From contig NZ_CP108025.1 of NCBI RefSeq assembly GCF_041435095.1, positions 6,448,001-6,512,000 of the forward strand: a stretch of DNA of 64,000 nucleotides. Reading direction: 5' to 3'. The notes beneath the pieces were generated by a model. The model saw nothing but the letters and a program-made list of their open reading frames with translations, was not told the DNA's origin and did no database searches. This stretch comes from Kitasatospora sp. NBC_00315 (GTDB taxonomy: Bacteria > Actinomycetota > Actinomycetes > Streptomycetales > Streptomycetaceae). The translations under genes were made by a program, and so were the position numbers. Of the stretch, positions 45,564 through 54,440 are shown piece after piece. The first letter of the stretch is position 1. Every line of letters starts with the position of its first letter.

Positions 45564-46227
45564 TGCCCTGGACCCGCGACCGGATGGCCGCCCGGGCGGC
45601 CGCCGAACTCGCCGACGGGACGTACGTCAACCTCGGCATCGGCCTGCCCGCCCTGATCCCCAACCACCTGCCGGACGGCGTCCACGTCGTCCTGCAGTCG
45701 GAGAACGGCATCCTCGGCACCGGCCCCTGCCCCGCCGAGCACGAGGTCGACCCCGACCTGATCAACGCGGGCAAGGAGACCGTCACCGTGCTGCCCGGCG
45801 CGTCCTTCTTCGACTCGGCCCTGTCCTTCGGCATGATCCGCGGCGGCCACATCGACACCGCGGTGCTCGGCGCCATGCAGGTCTCCGCCGCCGGTGACCT
45901 GGCCAACTGGATGGTCCCCGGCAGGATGGTCAAGGGCATGGGCGGCGCGATGGACCTCGTCCACGGCGCCCGCCGTGTCATCGTCCTGATGGAGCACACC
46001 GCCAAGGGCGGCACCCCCAAGATCGTCCGGGAGTGCACCCTGCCGCTCACCGGCCGGGCCTGTGTCCACCGCGTCATCACCGACCTCGCCGTCCTGGACG
46101 TCACCCCCGACGGCCTCGTCCTGGTCGAGACCGCACCCGGTACGACCGTCGAGGAGGTCCTCGCCCGCACCGACGCACCCCCCTGCACACCGCCACGCAC
46201 GCCGGCGCGCCGACGGCTGCCCGCTGA
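45563..46227 (+). pseudogene. scoB (3-oxoacid CoA-transferase subunit B) with C-tract frameshift
   Basis: It encodes the beta subunit of succinyl-CoA:3-ketoacid CoA-transferase: GTYVNLGIGLPALIPNHLP, the catalytic-Glu region VVLQSENGILGTGP, and GGHIDTAVLGAMQVS. The N-terminal 205 codons are intact. At the C6 run 46178-46183 the frame shifts. One added C (or two fewer) would give the expected ending LHTATHAGAPTAAR with TGA at 46225-46227; as written the frame runs on for hundreds of codons into the opposite permease. GGAGG precedes the ATG. Without an alpha subunit the enzyme should be inactive anyway. Confidence 0.75.
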
Positions 46228-46410
46228 ACCACCACCCACCCTCACCGGCCGGTCCGGCGACAGCGCGCCTGCCATGCCGCCGGGCCGGCCCCCCGCACTC
46301 CACCCCGGCCGCACCGTCCATCCGAGGTTGCCCTGCCTCGCGGCCGGGGTGGACCCGTCGGCGCCCCGCTCGTCCGGCACCGGCCGGACGGCTGACCGGC
46401 ACCGCCGCCT

Positions 46411-46482
46411 CGCCGGGGCACGGCCCGACCGCCGTGCCCCGGCGTCGGCCGCCCCACGACCCCGGTCGCGGGGCGGCCGACG
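46411..46482. terminator. Two consecutive 13-bp hairpins
   Basis: Stem 1: 46411-46423 with 46432-46444, loop 8 nt. Stem 2: 46443-46455 with 46470-46482, loop 14 nt. The stems share two bases, so only one can be fully formed at a time. They end two bases before the permease stop complement and serve the convergent genes. Confidence 0.75.
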
Positions 46483-46483
46483 C

Positions 46484-48199
46484 TCACTCCCGCACGGTCG
46501 GCAGGCCGATCAGCACCGGCCCGCCGGCGGCGGCTCCCCTGGTGCAGGCGTCGTGGCACTCGGCGTCCAGACTGCAGCAGAGCGAGCAGATGGTGCCCGC
46601 GTGGAAGGGGCAGTGTGCGGTGTCCGGCACCTCGTAGGAGCCGGCGCAGACGGTGCACTCGCGGGTGGCCGTGATGTCGGCGTCCTCACCGAGGCCGCCG
46701 TCCGCGTGACCGGCGTCGGGGTTGGGGCGGGCCAGGTAGTAGCGGCCCTGGGTGGCCCAGGCGATCAGCGGGCTGCAGGCCATCGCGAGGACGAGCGCGA
46801 TGAACGGGCTGAACGCCTTGGCGTACTCGCCGAACCAGCCGAAGAAGGCGGCGATCGACACGGCGGCCGCGATGCACATCGCCCCGAAGCCGGCCGGGTT
46901 GACCGGGTGCAGGTAGGCACGCTTGAACTCGATGTACTTCGGGCTGAGGCCGAGCGGCTTGTTGATCACGAGATCGGCGGTGACGGCGCCGATCCACGCG
47001 ATCGCGACGTTGGAGTAGAAGCCCAGCAGCGAGTTCAGCGCGCTGAACATGTTCATCTCCATCAGCAGCAACGCGATGCCGCAGTTGAGGAAGATGTACC
47101 AGACGCGGCCCGGATGCCGGTGGGTGAGCCGGGAGAAGAAGTTGGACCAGGAGAGCGAGCCCGAGTAGGCGTTGGTCGAGTTGATCTTCACCTGTGAGAC
47201 GATCACGAACAGCCCCGCCAGTGGCAGGGCCGCCGAGCCGAACCAGGGCCGCAGCGCTTCGACGTACGGGGCGATCGGCTCCAGTGCCCGGGCGTTGCCG
47301 ACCACCGCCAGAGCGCTGAACGCCAGCAGTGCGCCGCCGAGTTGCTTGAGCGCGCCGATCACCACCCAGCCGGGGCCGGCGGCGAGCACCGCGAAGTCCC
47401 AGCGGCGGGCGTTGGCGGCCGTCCGGCGGGGCATGAAGCGCAGGTAGTCGGCCTGCTCGCCGATCTGGGCGATCAGCGAGAGCGCCACGCCGGTGCCGAG
47501 ACCGAAGCCCAGCAGGGTGAAGCCCGAGCCGACACCGGCCGTGCCGCCGAAGTGGGTGAAGGCCCCGAAGGTGCTCGGGGAGTGCACGGCCAGGATGACG
47601 AACGGTCCGACCAGGCCCACCAGCCACAGCGGTTGGGTCCACGCCTGGAGCTTGGCGATCCAGGTCATACCCCTGAACACCACCGGAATGACGATCAGCG
47701 TGGTGATCAGATAGCCGAGCGGGAGTGGGATGTGCAGGACCTCGTGGAAGGCCTGCGCCATGATCGAGCCCTCGAGGGCGAAGAAGATGAAGGTGAAGCT
47801 CGCGTAGACGAGCGAGGTGAGGGTGGAGCCGAAGTAGCCGAACCCGGAGCCGCGGGTCAGCAGATCCATGTCCACGCCGTTGGCCGCGCAGGCCCGTGCG
47901 ATCGGGATGCCGGTCAGGAAGATCACCACCGCGGCGGCCAGGATCGCGGCGAGCGCGTTGGTGAACCCGTACGACATCACGATCCCGGCGCCGATCGCGT
48001 AGTCCGCGAGGTAGGCGATGCCGCCGAGCGCGGTCGAGGCGACGGACAGCGGGGACCACCGGCGGAACGAGTGCGGCGCGTACCTCAGCGAGTAGTCCTC
48101 CAGGCTCTCGTCGGCGGCCGACTTGGCGTACGAGCGACGTGGCGCGACGGAGGGGCTCGGCGCCGTACCGGGCGTGGGCGGACTGGTGGTGTCGGTCAT
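46484..48199 (-). CDS. NCS1-family purine/pyrimidine permease with C-terminal Cys-rich domain
   Basis: A 571-residue membrane transporter with about twelve helices of the NCS1 (cytosine/purine/allantoin) type: SLEDYSLRYAPHSFRRWSP before helix 1, ADYAIGAGIVMSYGF, and INSTNAYSGSLSWSNFF in the helix 8 region. Unusually, the last 58 residues form a soluble domain with eight Cys and three His (C515, C518, C530, C538, C541, C542, C548, C552), including ICSLCCSLDAECHDAC. From memory a similar cluster occurs in transporter-histidine-kinase fusions; here no kinase follows. The start MTDTTSPP at 48199 is chosen over upstream frame extension. Substrate likely a nucleobase-type compound. Confidence 0.87.
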   Translation of the reverse strand: MTDTTSPPTPGTAPSPSVAPRRSYAKSAADESLEDYSLRYAPHSFRRWSPLSVASTALGGIAYLADYAIGAGIVMSYGFTNALAAILAAAVVIFLTGIPIARACAANGVDMDLLTRGSGFGYFGSTLTSLVYASFTFIFFALEGSIMAQAFHEVLHIPLPLGYLITTLIVIPVVFRGMTWIAKLQAWTQPLWLVGLVGPFVILAVHSPSTFGAFTHFGGTAGVGSGFTLLGFGLGTGVALSLIAQIGEQADYLRFMPRRTAANARRWDFAVLAAGPGWVVIGALKQLGGALLAFSALAVVGNARALEPIAPYVEALRPWFGSAALPLAGLFVIVSQVKINSTNAYSGSLSWSNFFSRLTHRHPGRVWYIFLNCGIALLLMEMNMFSALNSLLGFYSNVAIAWIGAVTADLVINKPLGLSPKYIEFKRAYLHPVNPAGFGAMCIAAAVSIAAFFGWFGEYAKAFSPFIALVLAMACSPLIAWATQGRYYLARPNPDAGHADGGLGEDADITATRECTVCAGSYEVPDTAHCPFHAGTICSLCCSLDAECHDACTRGAAAGGPVLIGLPTVRE

Positions 48200-48298
48200 C
48201 ACCGCTCCTACGGATCGAGGCGTGTGAGCGGTGACGCTAGGCAGGGCGTGTGAAGTACGCGGTGCCCGGACCGTTACGGCGCGGTAACCGGCCGTCAC

Positions 48299-48450
48299 AT
48301 GGACGGTCGGCCCAAAACGGTCGCGGACAACGCCGCGATGCTGCGCTCCGCCGAGCGCAACGGCTTCGTCCGCGAGGGCGTGCCGCGCTCCTCGGCGTGG
48401 GTGATGGGCGAGTTCCTGGACGAGGTGCTGCTCGGGCTCCTCGTCCAGGA
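48299..48450 (+). pseudogene. GNAT acetyltransferase C-terminal fragment
   Basis: About 50 codons resemble the last part of a RimJ/RimL-type acetyltransferase: NAAMLRSAERNGFVREGV, then AWVMGEFLDEVLLGLLVQD. The acetyl-CoA-binding part is missing and the open frame runs on into Arg/Pro-rich low-complexity sequence up to 48600. It appears to be a gene remnant. Confidence 0.6.
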
Positions 48451-48598
48451 CCGGACGTCGGCCCCGGTGGTCTGGCCCCCGCCCGGGGCCGCGCGCCCGG
48501 CGTCGCGCCCGGGGCCGCCCGCCCGGCGCCCGGCCCGCCGTCCCGTCCGCCGTCCTGCCAGGCGTCGCGGCCGGACGAGGACGGCGGCGAGGTGGCGG

Positions 48599-49417
48599 TC
48601 AGAACGGCTGGTGCTCCGCCGCCGGGGGTGCCGAGCCCGGCTCGCGCCCCTTGCCCGGCGCGCCCGCGAAGGCCTGCGCGATCGGCAGCCAGGCGAGCGC
48701 CGACGGGCCCGAGGCCACCAGCGCGACATCGTCCCGGTGGCGCCGCTGGGTGACCAGCTGGCAGAAGTCCAGCGCCGGTCCGGTGATCCGGTCGGGCGCG
48801 TCCTCGGGGCCCCAGGCCCAGAGCTCCCCGTCCGGTCCGGTCAGCTCCACCCGGATCGGTGTCTGCGGCGCCGGCAGCCCGTGCAGGCCGAAGGCGAATC
48901 CCATGGTGCGCACGCCCAGGTGGGCCACGTGGCGCAGGCGCGCCGTCGGGGCACGGGTCGCACCCAGGGCGTCGGCCACGTCCTGCCCGTGCGCCCAGGT
49001 CTCCATCAGCCGGGCCGTGGCCAGTGAGGCGGGCTTCATCGGCGGCCCGAACCAGGGCAGCCGGACGTCCGACGGCGCGGCCTCCAGAGCGGCCAGCAGC
49101 TGATCGCGCCCGGTCCGCCAGCGTGAGAGCAGTTCGTCCGGAGCCAGGGCGGCTCCGGCGGCGGCTCCCTCCTCCACCGGGTCGGTGCCGGGGGAGAAGG
49201 ACCGTTCGACCACCGAGGTGAAGTCCTCCGGCTCCCGGGCGGACAGCGCCGCCCAGTCGTCGGTCCAGGCCAGGTGGGCGATCTGGTGGGCGATCGTCCA
49301 GCCCTCGGCCGGTGTGGGCCGGGCCCAGTCGGCCGGGTCGAGCCGGGCCACCAGCGCGTCCAGCTCGGTGTTCTCGGCCCGTAGGTCGGCCAGCAGGCCG
49401 TCCAGGGTGGTGGTCAT
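48599..49417 (-). CDS. TIGR03084-type maleylpyruvate-isomerase/DinB-like protein
   Basis: A 272-residue DinB-superfamily protein. The N-terminal four-helix bundle has the metal-binding His pattern (DPADWARPTPAEGWTIAHQIAHLAWTDDWA and RLMETWAHGQDVADALG). A C-terminal domain follows (RTMGFAFGLHGLPAP, VELTGPDGELWAWGPED, FCQLVTQRRHRDDVAL). This combination is the actinobacterial TIGR03084 family, thought to act as mycothiol-dependent or metal-dependent isomerases. The exact reaction is unknown. GGGAG precedes ATG 49417. Confidence 0.87.
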   Translation of the reverse strand: MTTTLDGLLADLRAENTELDALVARLDPADWARPTPAEGWTIAHQIAHLAWTDDWAALSAREPEDFTSVVERSFSPGTDPVEEGAAAGAALAPDELLSRWRTGRDQLLAALEAAPSDVRLPWFGPPMKPASLATARLMETWAHGQDVADALGATRAPTARLRHVAHLGVRTMGFAFGLHGLPAPQTPIRVELTGPDGELWAWGPEDAPDRITGPALDFCQLVTQRRHRDDVALVASGPSALAWLPIAQAFAGAPGKGREPGSAPPAAEHQPF

Positions 49418-49687
49418 CGTCGTCTCCCGCTCGTTCACCAGGTACTGCCGGGAATTGCCGGGTGCGCCGGGGCCGCGTCCGGAGCCTCGGACCCGGCGCC
49501 GGCCCGCCGTCGCCACCGGGTCACCGATGGGGACCGTGCGCGGGGCCACGGACGGAAGCCCATGGACGAACACCCCGGACGCAGACTACGGGCGCCGACC
49601 GGGGGTTCGGGCACGAACGCGGAACAGGCCGGCAACACGTGCGGCACGGACCTCGCCGACGGCCCCCGCTCATGTGACAATCGCGCG

Positions 49688-50476
49688 ATGAGATGGGCTG
49701 CGGACACCCCCACCCGGGCGGCCGGCGGCGCCGACACCCGGGCCGCCGAACTGGTCAGGGCCGCCGTGCTGGCCGACCTCGCCCGCCGCGTGGTCGCGGA
49801 CTGCGGCGCCGACGTCGGGCTCGTCGGCGTCCCCGATCCGGGCCACCGGTCCGGCCCCGCCGGTCGAAGAACCGCCGGAGCCGCCGGCGAGGGCCCGGCG
49901 GGGATGGTGCTGCGGCACTGGGCCGGCACCCGGGCGGCCCTGCTGCACGACCTGGCGGTCCCGAGCGGGTCGGGCCTGGGCGGGAAGGCACTGGCCGAGC
50001 GCGCCCCGACCTGGGTGTCCGACTACCGGGCCGCCACCACCATCTCGCACGACCACGACGCGGCCGTGAGCGCCGAGGACCTCTACGCGATGCTCACCGT
50101 GCCGCTGCTGCACGACGGCATCGTGCACGGCGTGGTGTACGCCTCGCTGCGTACCGTCGTCCCGTTCGGCGACGTGCGCATCCGCAAGGTCACCGAACTC
50201 GCCGCGACCGCCACCCGCGCCCTCGCCAGGGCCGCCGCCTGGACGGCTCCGGCGGTGGCGGGCCCTGTCCTCCAGGGCGTCGCCGCTCTGACCCCGCGTG
50301 AGCACGAGGTGCTCCGCTGGGTGGCGACCGGCCGTACCAACCCGGAGATCGCCGCCCAGCTCGGCCTCACCTGCAACACGGTGACCGGCTACCTGAAGAG
50401 CGCGATGCACAAGCTCGGCGTCCGCAACCGGGTGGAACTCGCCCTGATCGCCAGGGAGTCCGGGCTGACCGACTGA
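49688..50476 (+). CDS. GAF-domain LuxR-family transcriptional regulator
   Basis: A 262-residue regulator. A GAF-like sensory domain (about 20-185) has AVPSGSGLGGKALAERAPTWVSDY and MLTVPLLHDGIVHGVVYASLR. The C-terminal LuxR HTH (about 195-258) has LTPREHEVLRWVATGRTNPEIAAQLGLTCNTVTGYLKSAMHKLGVRNRVEL. The GAF may bind an aromatic or CoA-linked ligand. The gene runs toward the acyl-CoA ligase, which is convergent, so a link between them is only positional. Its stop codon lies inside an 8-bp tandem repeat. Confidence 0.88.
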   Translation: MRWAADTPTRAAGGADTRAAELVRAAVLADLARRVVADCGADVGLVGVPDPGHRSGPAGRRTAGAAGEGPAGMVLRHWAGTRAALLHDLAVPSGSGLGGKALAERAPTWVSDYRAATTISHDHDAAVSAEDLYAMLTVPLLHDGIVHGVVYASLRTVVPFGDVRIRKVTELAATATRALARAAAWTAPAVAGPVLQGVAALTPREHEVLRWVATGRTNPEIAAQLGLTCNTVTGYLKSAMHKLGVRNRVELALIARESGLTD

Positions 50477-50488
50477 CCGGCTGACCGG
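50465..50488. repeat. 8-bp tandem repeat spanning the luxR stop
   Basis: CTGACCGA (50465-50472) followed by two CTGACCGG units (50473-50488); the stop TGA is at 50474-50476. Directly after come C/G-rich 8-bp units, and a doubled 14-mer CGTCCACGCGGGCC around 50528-50556, filling the 123-bp convergent gap. Confidence 0.8.
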
Positions 50489-50599
50489 TCGGGCGGCCGG
50501 GCGGCCGGGCGAAGGGTGCTCCGGGGTCGGTCGCCCGTCCACGCGGGCCCGTCCACGCGGGCCCGGGCGTGGGGTGACCTGCACGCGTTTCGTCCGGGT

Positions 50600-52132
50600 T
50601 CAGTTCACTCCGCGCTCGCGGCCCGTCCAGTACGGCTCGCGGAGCCGGAACTTCTGCAGCTTCCCGGTCGTGGTCCGCGCCAGCACGTCCCGGAACTCCA
50701 CCGAGGTGGGGGACTTGTAGCCGGCCAGTCGCTGCTTGCAGTGCGCGATGAGGTCCGCCTCGCTCGCGGTGCGCCCCGGCTTGAGGACCACCAGTGCCTT
50801 GACCGTCTCGCCCCACTTCTCGTCGGGTACGCCGATCACCGCGACCTCGGCGACGGCCGGGTGGTCGTAGAGGCAGTCCTCCACCTCGATCGAGGAGACG
50901 TTCTCGCCGCCGCTGATGATGACGTCCTTCTTCCGGTCGGAGATGGTGAGGTAGCCCTCCGTCAGGGTGCCGCCGTCACCGGTGCGGAACCAGCCGTCCC
51001 GGATCGCCTCGGCGGTCTCCTTCGGCTGCCGCCAGTAGCCCTCCAGCACGGTGTTGGAGCGCAGCAGCACCTCGCCCCCGTCGTCCACCCGTACCTGGCT
51101 GCCCAGGGCCGGCGCTCCCGCCTGGACCAGCTTCTCGGCGCGCTCGGCGGCCGGCAGCTCGTCCCACTCGGCACGGGTGCGGTTGACCGTCGCGAGCGGA
51201 GAGGTCTCGGTCAGGCCGTAGATCTGCATGAACTCCCAACCGAGTTCGGCCTCGATGCGCTGCACCACCGAGGTGGGCGGCGGCGCGCCGGCCACGATGA
51301 TCCGCACCCGGTCCCGGCCGGGGATCGGGCCGTCCCAGTCGGCGGCGGCCTCCAGCACCATGGTGATGACGGCGGGCGCACCGCACAGGAACGTCACCCC
51401 GTGCCGCTCCACCCGGCGAAGGATCTCCGCGCCGTCCACCTTGCGCAGCACGATGTGCTGCGCGCCGAGGCCGGTCAGGGCGAACGGCAGGCCCCAGCCG
51501 TTGGCGTGGAACATCGGCAGGGTGTGCAGGTAGACGTCCCGGTCGCTCGCGCCGAAGTGCAGGCCCATCAGCACCGCGTTGAGCCAGATGTTGCGGTGGG
51601 TGAGCTGAACGCCCTTGGGACGGGCGGTGGTTCCGCTGGTGTAGTTGATGGTGGCGGTGTCGGACTCGGCGATCTCGACGCGCTGTGGCGCGTTGTCGAA
51701 GTCGTACAGCACGGCGTCGCTCTCGGCGCCGATCACGAACGTGTGCCGCGCCTTCACCCCGGCCAGCGAGTCGGCGAGTTCGGGATCGACCAGCAGGACG
51801 GACGCGCCGCTCTGCTCGACGATGTACGAGACCTCCTCGGCGCGGAGGCGGAAGTTGACCGGCACCAGCACCCGGCCGTGTCCGCTGACGCCGAACAGCG
51901 AGGTCATCAGCCGAGCCGAGTTGTGCGAGACGATCGCGACCCGCTCACCGGGGCCGACACCGAGCCGGTCCAGGCCCGCCGCCTGGGCACGGGCGAGTTC
52001 CGCCACCCGGCGGTAGCCGAGCTCGCCCCAGGACGGGGCCGGCTGCACCGGTTCGTCGACGATCCCGACCCGGTCGCCGTAGACCAGCTCGGCCCGGTCG
52101 AGGAAGTCCATCACGGAGAGTGGAGTCTGCAT
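50600..52132 (-). CDS. AMP-dependent acyl-CoA synthetase/ligase
   Basis: A 510-residue ANL-superfamily ligase. The P-loop-like motif A3 is TINYTSGTTARPKGVQLTHRN, A5 region is QIYGLTETSPLA, A7 is GWFRTGDGG and A8 is LTISDRKKDVIISGGENVSSIEVE. The catalytic Lys of A10 lies in the closing TTGKLQKFRLR. It activates an aliphatic acid to its CoA thioester through an acyl-AMP. The size and motif set match FadD3/alk-type medium or long-chain ligases. It could feed the beta-oxidation operon at 10 kb, but the two are 38 kb apart. Confidence 0.93.
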   Translation of the reverse strand: MQTPLSVMDFLDRAELVYGDRVGIVDEPVQPAPSWGELGYRRVAELARAQAAGLDRLGVGPGERVAIVSHNSARLMTSLFGVSGHGRVLVPVNFRLRAEEVSYIVEQSGASVLLVDPELADSLAGVKARHTFVIGAESDAVLYDFDNAPQRVEIAESDTATINYTSGTTARPKGVQLTHRNIWLNAVLMGLHFGASDRDVYLHTLPMFHANGWGLPFALTGLGAQHIVLRKVDGAEILRRVERHGVTFLCGAPAVITMVLEAAADWDGPIPGRDRVRIIVAGAPPPTSVVQRIEAELGWEFMQIYGLTETSPLATVNRTRAEWDELPAAERAEKLVQAGAPALGSQVRVDDGGEVLLRSNTVLEGYWRQPKETAEAIRDGWFRTGDGGTLTEGYLTISDRKKDVIISGGENVSSIEVEDCLYDHPAVAEVAVIGVPDEKWGETVKALVVLKPGRTASEADLIAHCKQRLAGYKSPTSVEFRDVLARTTTGKLQKFRLREPYWTGRERGVN

Positions 52133-52373
52133 GACCCCACTCTGCTACCGGCCCGGCCCGTTGCACACCCCCGATCGGGGGTGTCGTCGCCGGCTCGGCC
52201 GCTCGGTTCGCCGGTTCGCCCGTGCGTCCCGGTGCCCGGCGCCCGGTGCACCGCGCGGCTCGGCCGCCGACGCTCCGGAAACGGTGCGCCGAGCGCAGGC
52301 CCGGCCGGGACACTAGCCTGGAACCGGTCGGCGGGCCCGGGACCGGCAGGCCCGGCGGAGTCAGGAGGCGCGC

Positions 52374-52847
52374 ATGCCCGTGGAGAGCGGCCGCACCGAG
52401 AGCCTGTACGACGCCATCGGCGGTACGGAGGCGCTCCGGCGCCTGAGCAGCACCTTCTACGACGCGGTCCTGGCCGATCCGCTGCTGGCCCCCGTCTTCG
52501 CCGGCTTCACCCGGACGCACACCGAGCACGTCGCGGTCTGGCTCGCCGAGATCTTCGGTGGCCCCGCCCGGTTCACCGCCGAACTCGGCGGACACCAGGC
52601 CCTGTTGCGTTCGCACCTGGGCCTGTCCATCACCGAGGGCCAGCGGGCCCGCTGGATGGAGCTGATGGCCGGGGCGGTCGAGCGGGAGCTCCCGGCGGAC
52701 GCGCTGTTGCGACGGCGCGTCCTGGAGTACTTCGACTGGGGCACCAGGATCGCCCGGGACGTCTCGACCTCACCGGCGGGCGAGGACCTCGGCGACCCGG
52801 GCCCCACCCCGCGCTGGGGCTGGGACGGCCTGGTGGGCGGCGCCTGA
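52374..52847 (+). CDS. Truncated hemoglobin (group II-like globin)
   Basis: A 157-residue 2-on-2 globin. The start LYDAIGGTEALRRLSSTFYDAVLADPLLAPVF is typical of truncated hemoglobins. The HTEHVAVWLAEIFGGP segment holds the distal/E-helix region, and GGHQALLRSHLGLSITEGQRARWMELM contains the proximal His of the F helix. The group II signature is suggested by Trp residues (AVWLAEIFGG, RWMELM). It binds haem and oxygen or NO, with roles in NO detoxification or redox balance. A Gly/Pro tail follows the globin fold. Confidence 0.88.
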   Translation: MPVESGRTESLYDAIGGTEALRRLSSTFYDAVLADPLLAPVFAGFTRTHTEHVAVWLAEIFGGPARFTAELGGHQALLRSHLGLSITEGQRARWMELMAGAVERELPADALLRRRVLEYFDWGTRIARDVSTSPAGEDLGDPGPTPRWGWDGLVGGA

Positions 52848-52888
52848 CGGCGGCGGCCTCCCGCCCGCAACGCCCGCCGCCGGGGCCC

Positions 52889-53671
52889 TCAGCCCAGCTG
52901 GAGGGAGCGCTTGGCGAGGCCCATCCAGAAGCCGTCGATCACGCTTCGCTGGGTGGCGAGGTCGGCCTCGCCGGCGCCGAGGGTGACGAACAGCGGGGCG
53001 AAGTGCTCGGTGCGCGGGTGGGCGAGCCGGCCGGCCGGCGCCTTGCGCTCGAAGTCGAGCAGGGCGTCCAGATCGTGGGCCTCCAGCGCGCGCCTGCCCC
53101 AGTCGTCGAACTCCGCCATCACGGACGGGACGGTGCCGTCCGGACTGATCGCGCGCAGGTTGTGCGTGAAGAACCCGCTGCCGACGATCAGGACGCCCTC
53201 GTCGCGCAGCGGAGCGAGCCGGCGGCCGATCTCCATCAACCGCTGCGGGTCGAGGGTGGGCATGGAGACCTGGAGGACGGGGATGTCGGCGCCGGGGTAC
53301 ATCTCCACCAGCGGCACGTACGCGCCGTGGTCCAGGCCCCGGTCGGGGACGTCCTGCACGGGGGTGCCGGGCGCGCGCAGCAGCTTGCGCACGCTGTCGG
53401 CGAGCTCCGGAGCGCCGGGGGCGGCGTACGTCACCTCGTAGTAGTGCTGCGGGAAGCCCCAGAAGTCGTACACCAGCGGGATCGTGGTGGTGGCGCCGAG
53501 GGCGAGCGGGGCCTCCTCCCAGTGCGCGGAGACCATCAGGATCGCTTTCGGGCGGGGCAGGCCGGCCGACCAGGCGGCGAGTTCGCCGGGCCAGACCGGG
53601 TCGTCGGCGAGTGGCGGTGCGCCGTGCGACAGGTAGAGGGCGGGCATGCGCTCGGGGGCTGTGGTGCTCAT
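52889..53671 (-). CDS. DODA-type extradiol dioxygenase (class III ring-cleavage family)
   Basis: A 260-residue LigB-superfamily protein of the 4,5-DOPA-dioxygenase type. Metal ligands are visible in LYLSHGAPPL, MVSAHWEE, GLDHGAYVPL and RTEHFAPLFVTLGAG. YgiD-like bacterial members cleave catechols such as DOPA. It runs divergently from a MarR gene with two matching palindromes between them, suggesting it is induced when MarR binds a phenolic or quinone ligand. The substrate remains unproven. Confidence 0.9.
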   Translation of the reverse strand: MSTTAPERMPALYLSHGAPPLADDPVWPGELAAWSAGLPRPKAILMVSAHWEEAPLALGATTTIPLVYDFWGFPQHYYEVTYAAPGAPELADSVRKLLRAPGTPVQDVPDRGLDHGAYVPLVEMYPGADIPVLQVSMPTLDPQRLMEIGRRLAPLRDEGVLIVGSGFFTHNLRAISPDGTVPSVMAEFDDWGRRALEAHDLDALLDFERKAPAGRLAHPRTEHFAPLFVTLGAGEADLATQRSVIDGFWMGLAKRSLQLG

Positions 53672-53743
53672 CGGGGCCTTCCTCGGTTCGATCCCGCTCG
53701 TCCACGTCGGGACTGTCCGCCGGGCGGTTTCCCACGGCGGTTA

Positions 53744-53797
53744 GTTCAAATTTGAACCTCGATACTCGAAACGGTACACCTTGGTTCGAATTTGAAC
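53744..53797. promoter_or_regulatory. Pair of MarR-type operators
   Basis: GTTCAAATTTGAAC (53744-53757) is a perfect palindrome and GTTCGAATTTGAAC (53784-53797) is the same with one change. Their centres are exactly 40 bp apart, about four helical turns. They occupy the 146-bp spacer between the divergent dioxygenase and MarR genes. Confidence 0.85.
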
Positions 53798-53817
53798 AAC
53801 AGGAGTAGCATGCACTC

Positions 53818-54285
53818 ATGGAAGAACCCCGCTGGCTGGACCAGGACGAGATGGCCGCATGGCGGGGCTTCGTCGCCGCCAGCAACCTGCTGGGCCGGCG
53901 CCTGGAGCGCCAGCTCAAGGAGGACTCCGGCCTCTCGCACACCCAGTACGAGGTTCTCGTCCACCTCTCCGGCGCCCCGGGCGGCTCGCTGCGGATGACC
54001 GAGCTCGCGGAGAAGCTGATCACCTCCAAGAGCGGCCTCACCTACCAGGTCACCCAGCTGGAGAAGGCCGGACTGGTCAGCCGCCGTTCCTGTCCGAGCG
54101 ACGTGCGCGGGGTCTTCGCCGACCTGACGGAGGCCGGCCGGGAGGCGCTACGGCAGGCGGCCCCGGGGCATGTCGCCCTGGTCCGCGAGCTGCTCGTCGA
54201 CGTCCTCACCCGCGAACAGCTCACCGCCCTGGCCGAGGGCCTCGGCGAGGTCAGCGCCCGGCTGCGGGCGGACGAACGGTCCTGA
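53818..54285 (+). CDS. MarR-family transcriptional regulator
   Basis: A 155-residue MarR protein. The winged helix covers about 35-105: YEVLVHLSGAPGGSLRMTELAEKLITSKSGLTYQVTQLEKAGLVSRRSCPSD, with the wing DVRGVFADLTEAG. N- and C-terminal helices form the dimer. AGGAG at 53801-53805 is somewhat far from this ATG. With its palindromes upstream and a divergent DODA dioxygenase it is a classic repressor-enzyme pair responding to aromatic compounds; the ligand is inferred. Confidence 0.9.
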   Translation: MEEPRWLDQDEMAAWRGFVAASNLLGRRLERQLKEDSGLSHTQYEVLVHLSGAPGGSLRMTELAEKLITSKSGLTYQVTQLEKAGLVSRRSCPSDVRGVFADLTEAGREALRQAAPGHVALVRELLVDVLTREQLTALAEGLGEVSARLRADERS

Positions 54286-54440
54286 CCGGCCCCCGGGAAA
54301 TCCGGGTCCGTGGCCACCCGGCCGGCCCGAGCAGCCGATCTGAGTATCCGGACTCAGGCGCAGCGCCGCACCGGGCACCGAGAATGGGCGCACGCGCCGG
54401 TCGTCGGCGACGCACCGCAGCCGATCCCGAGGACCGCATC

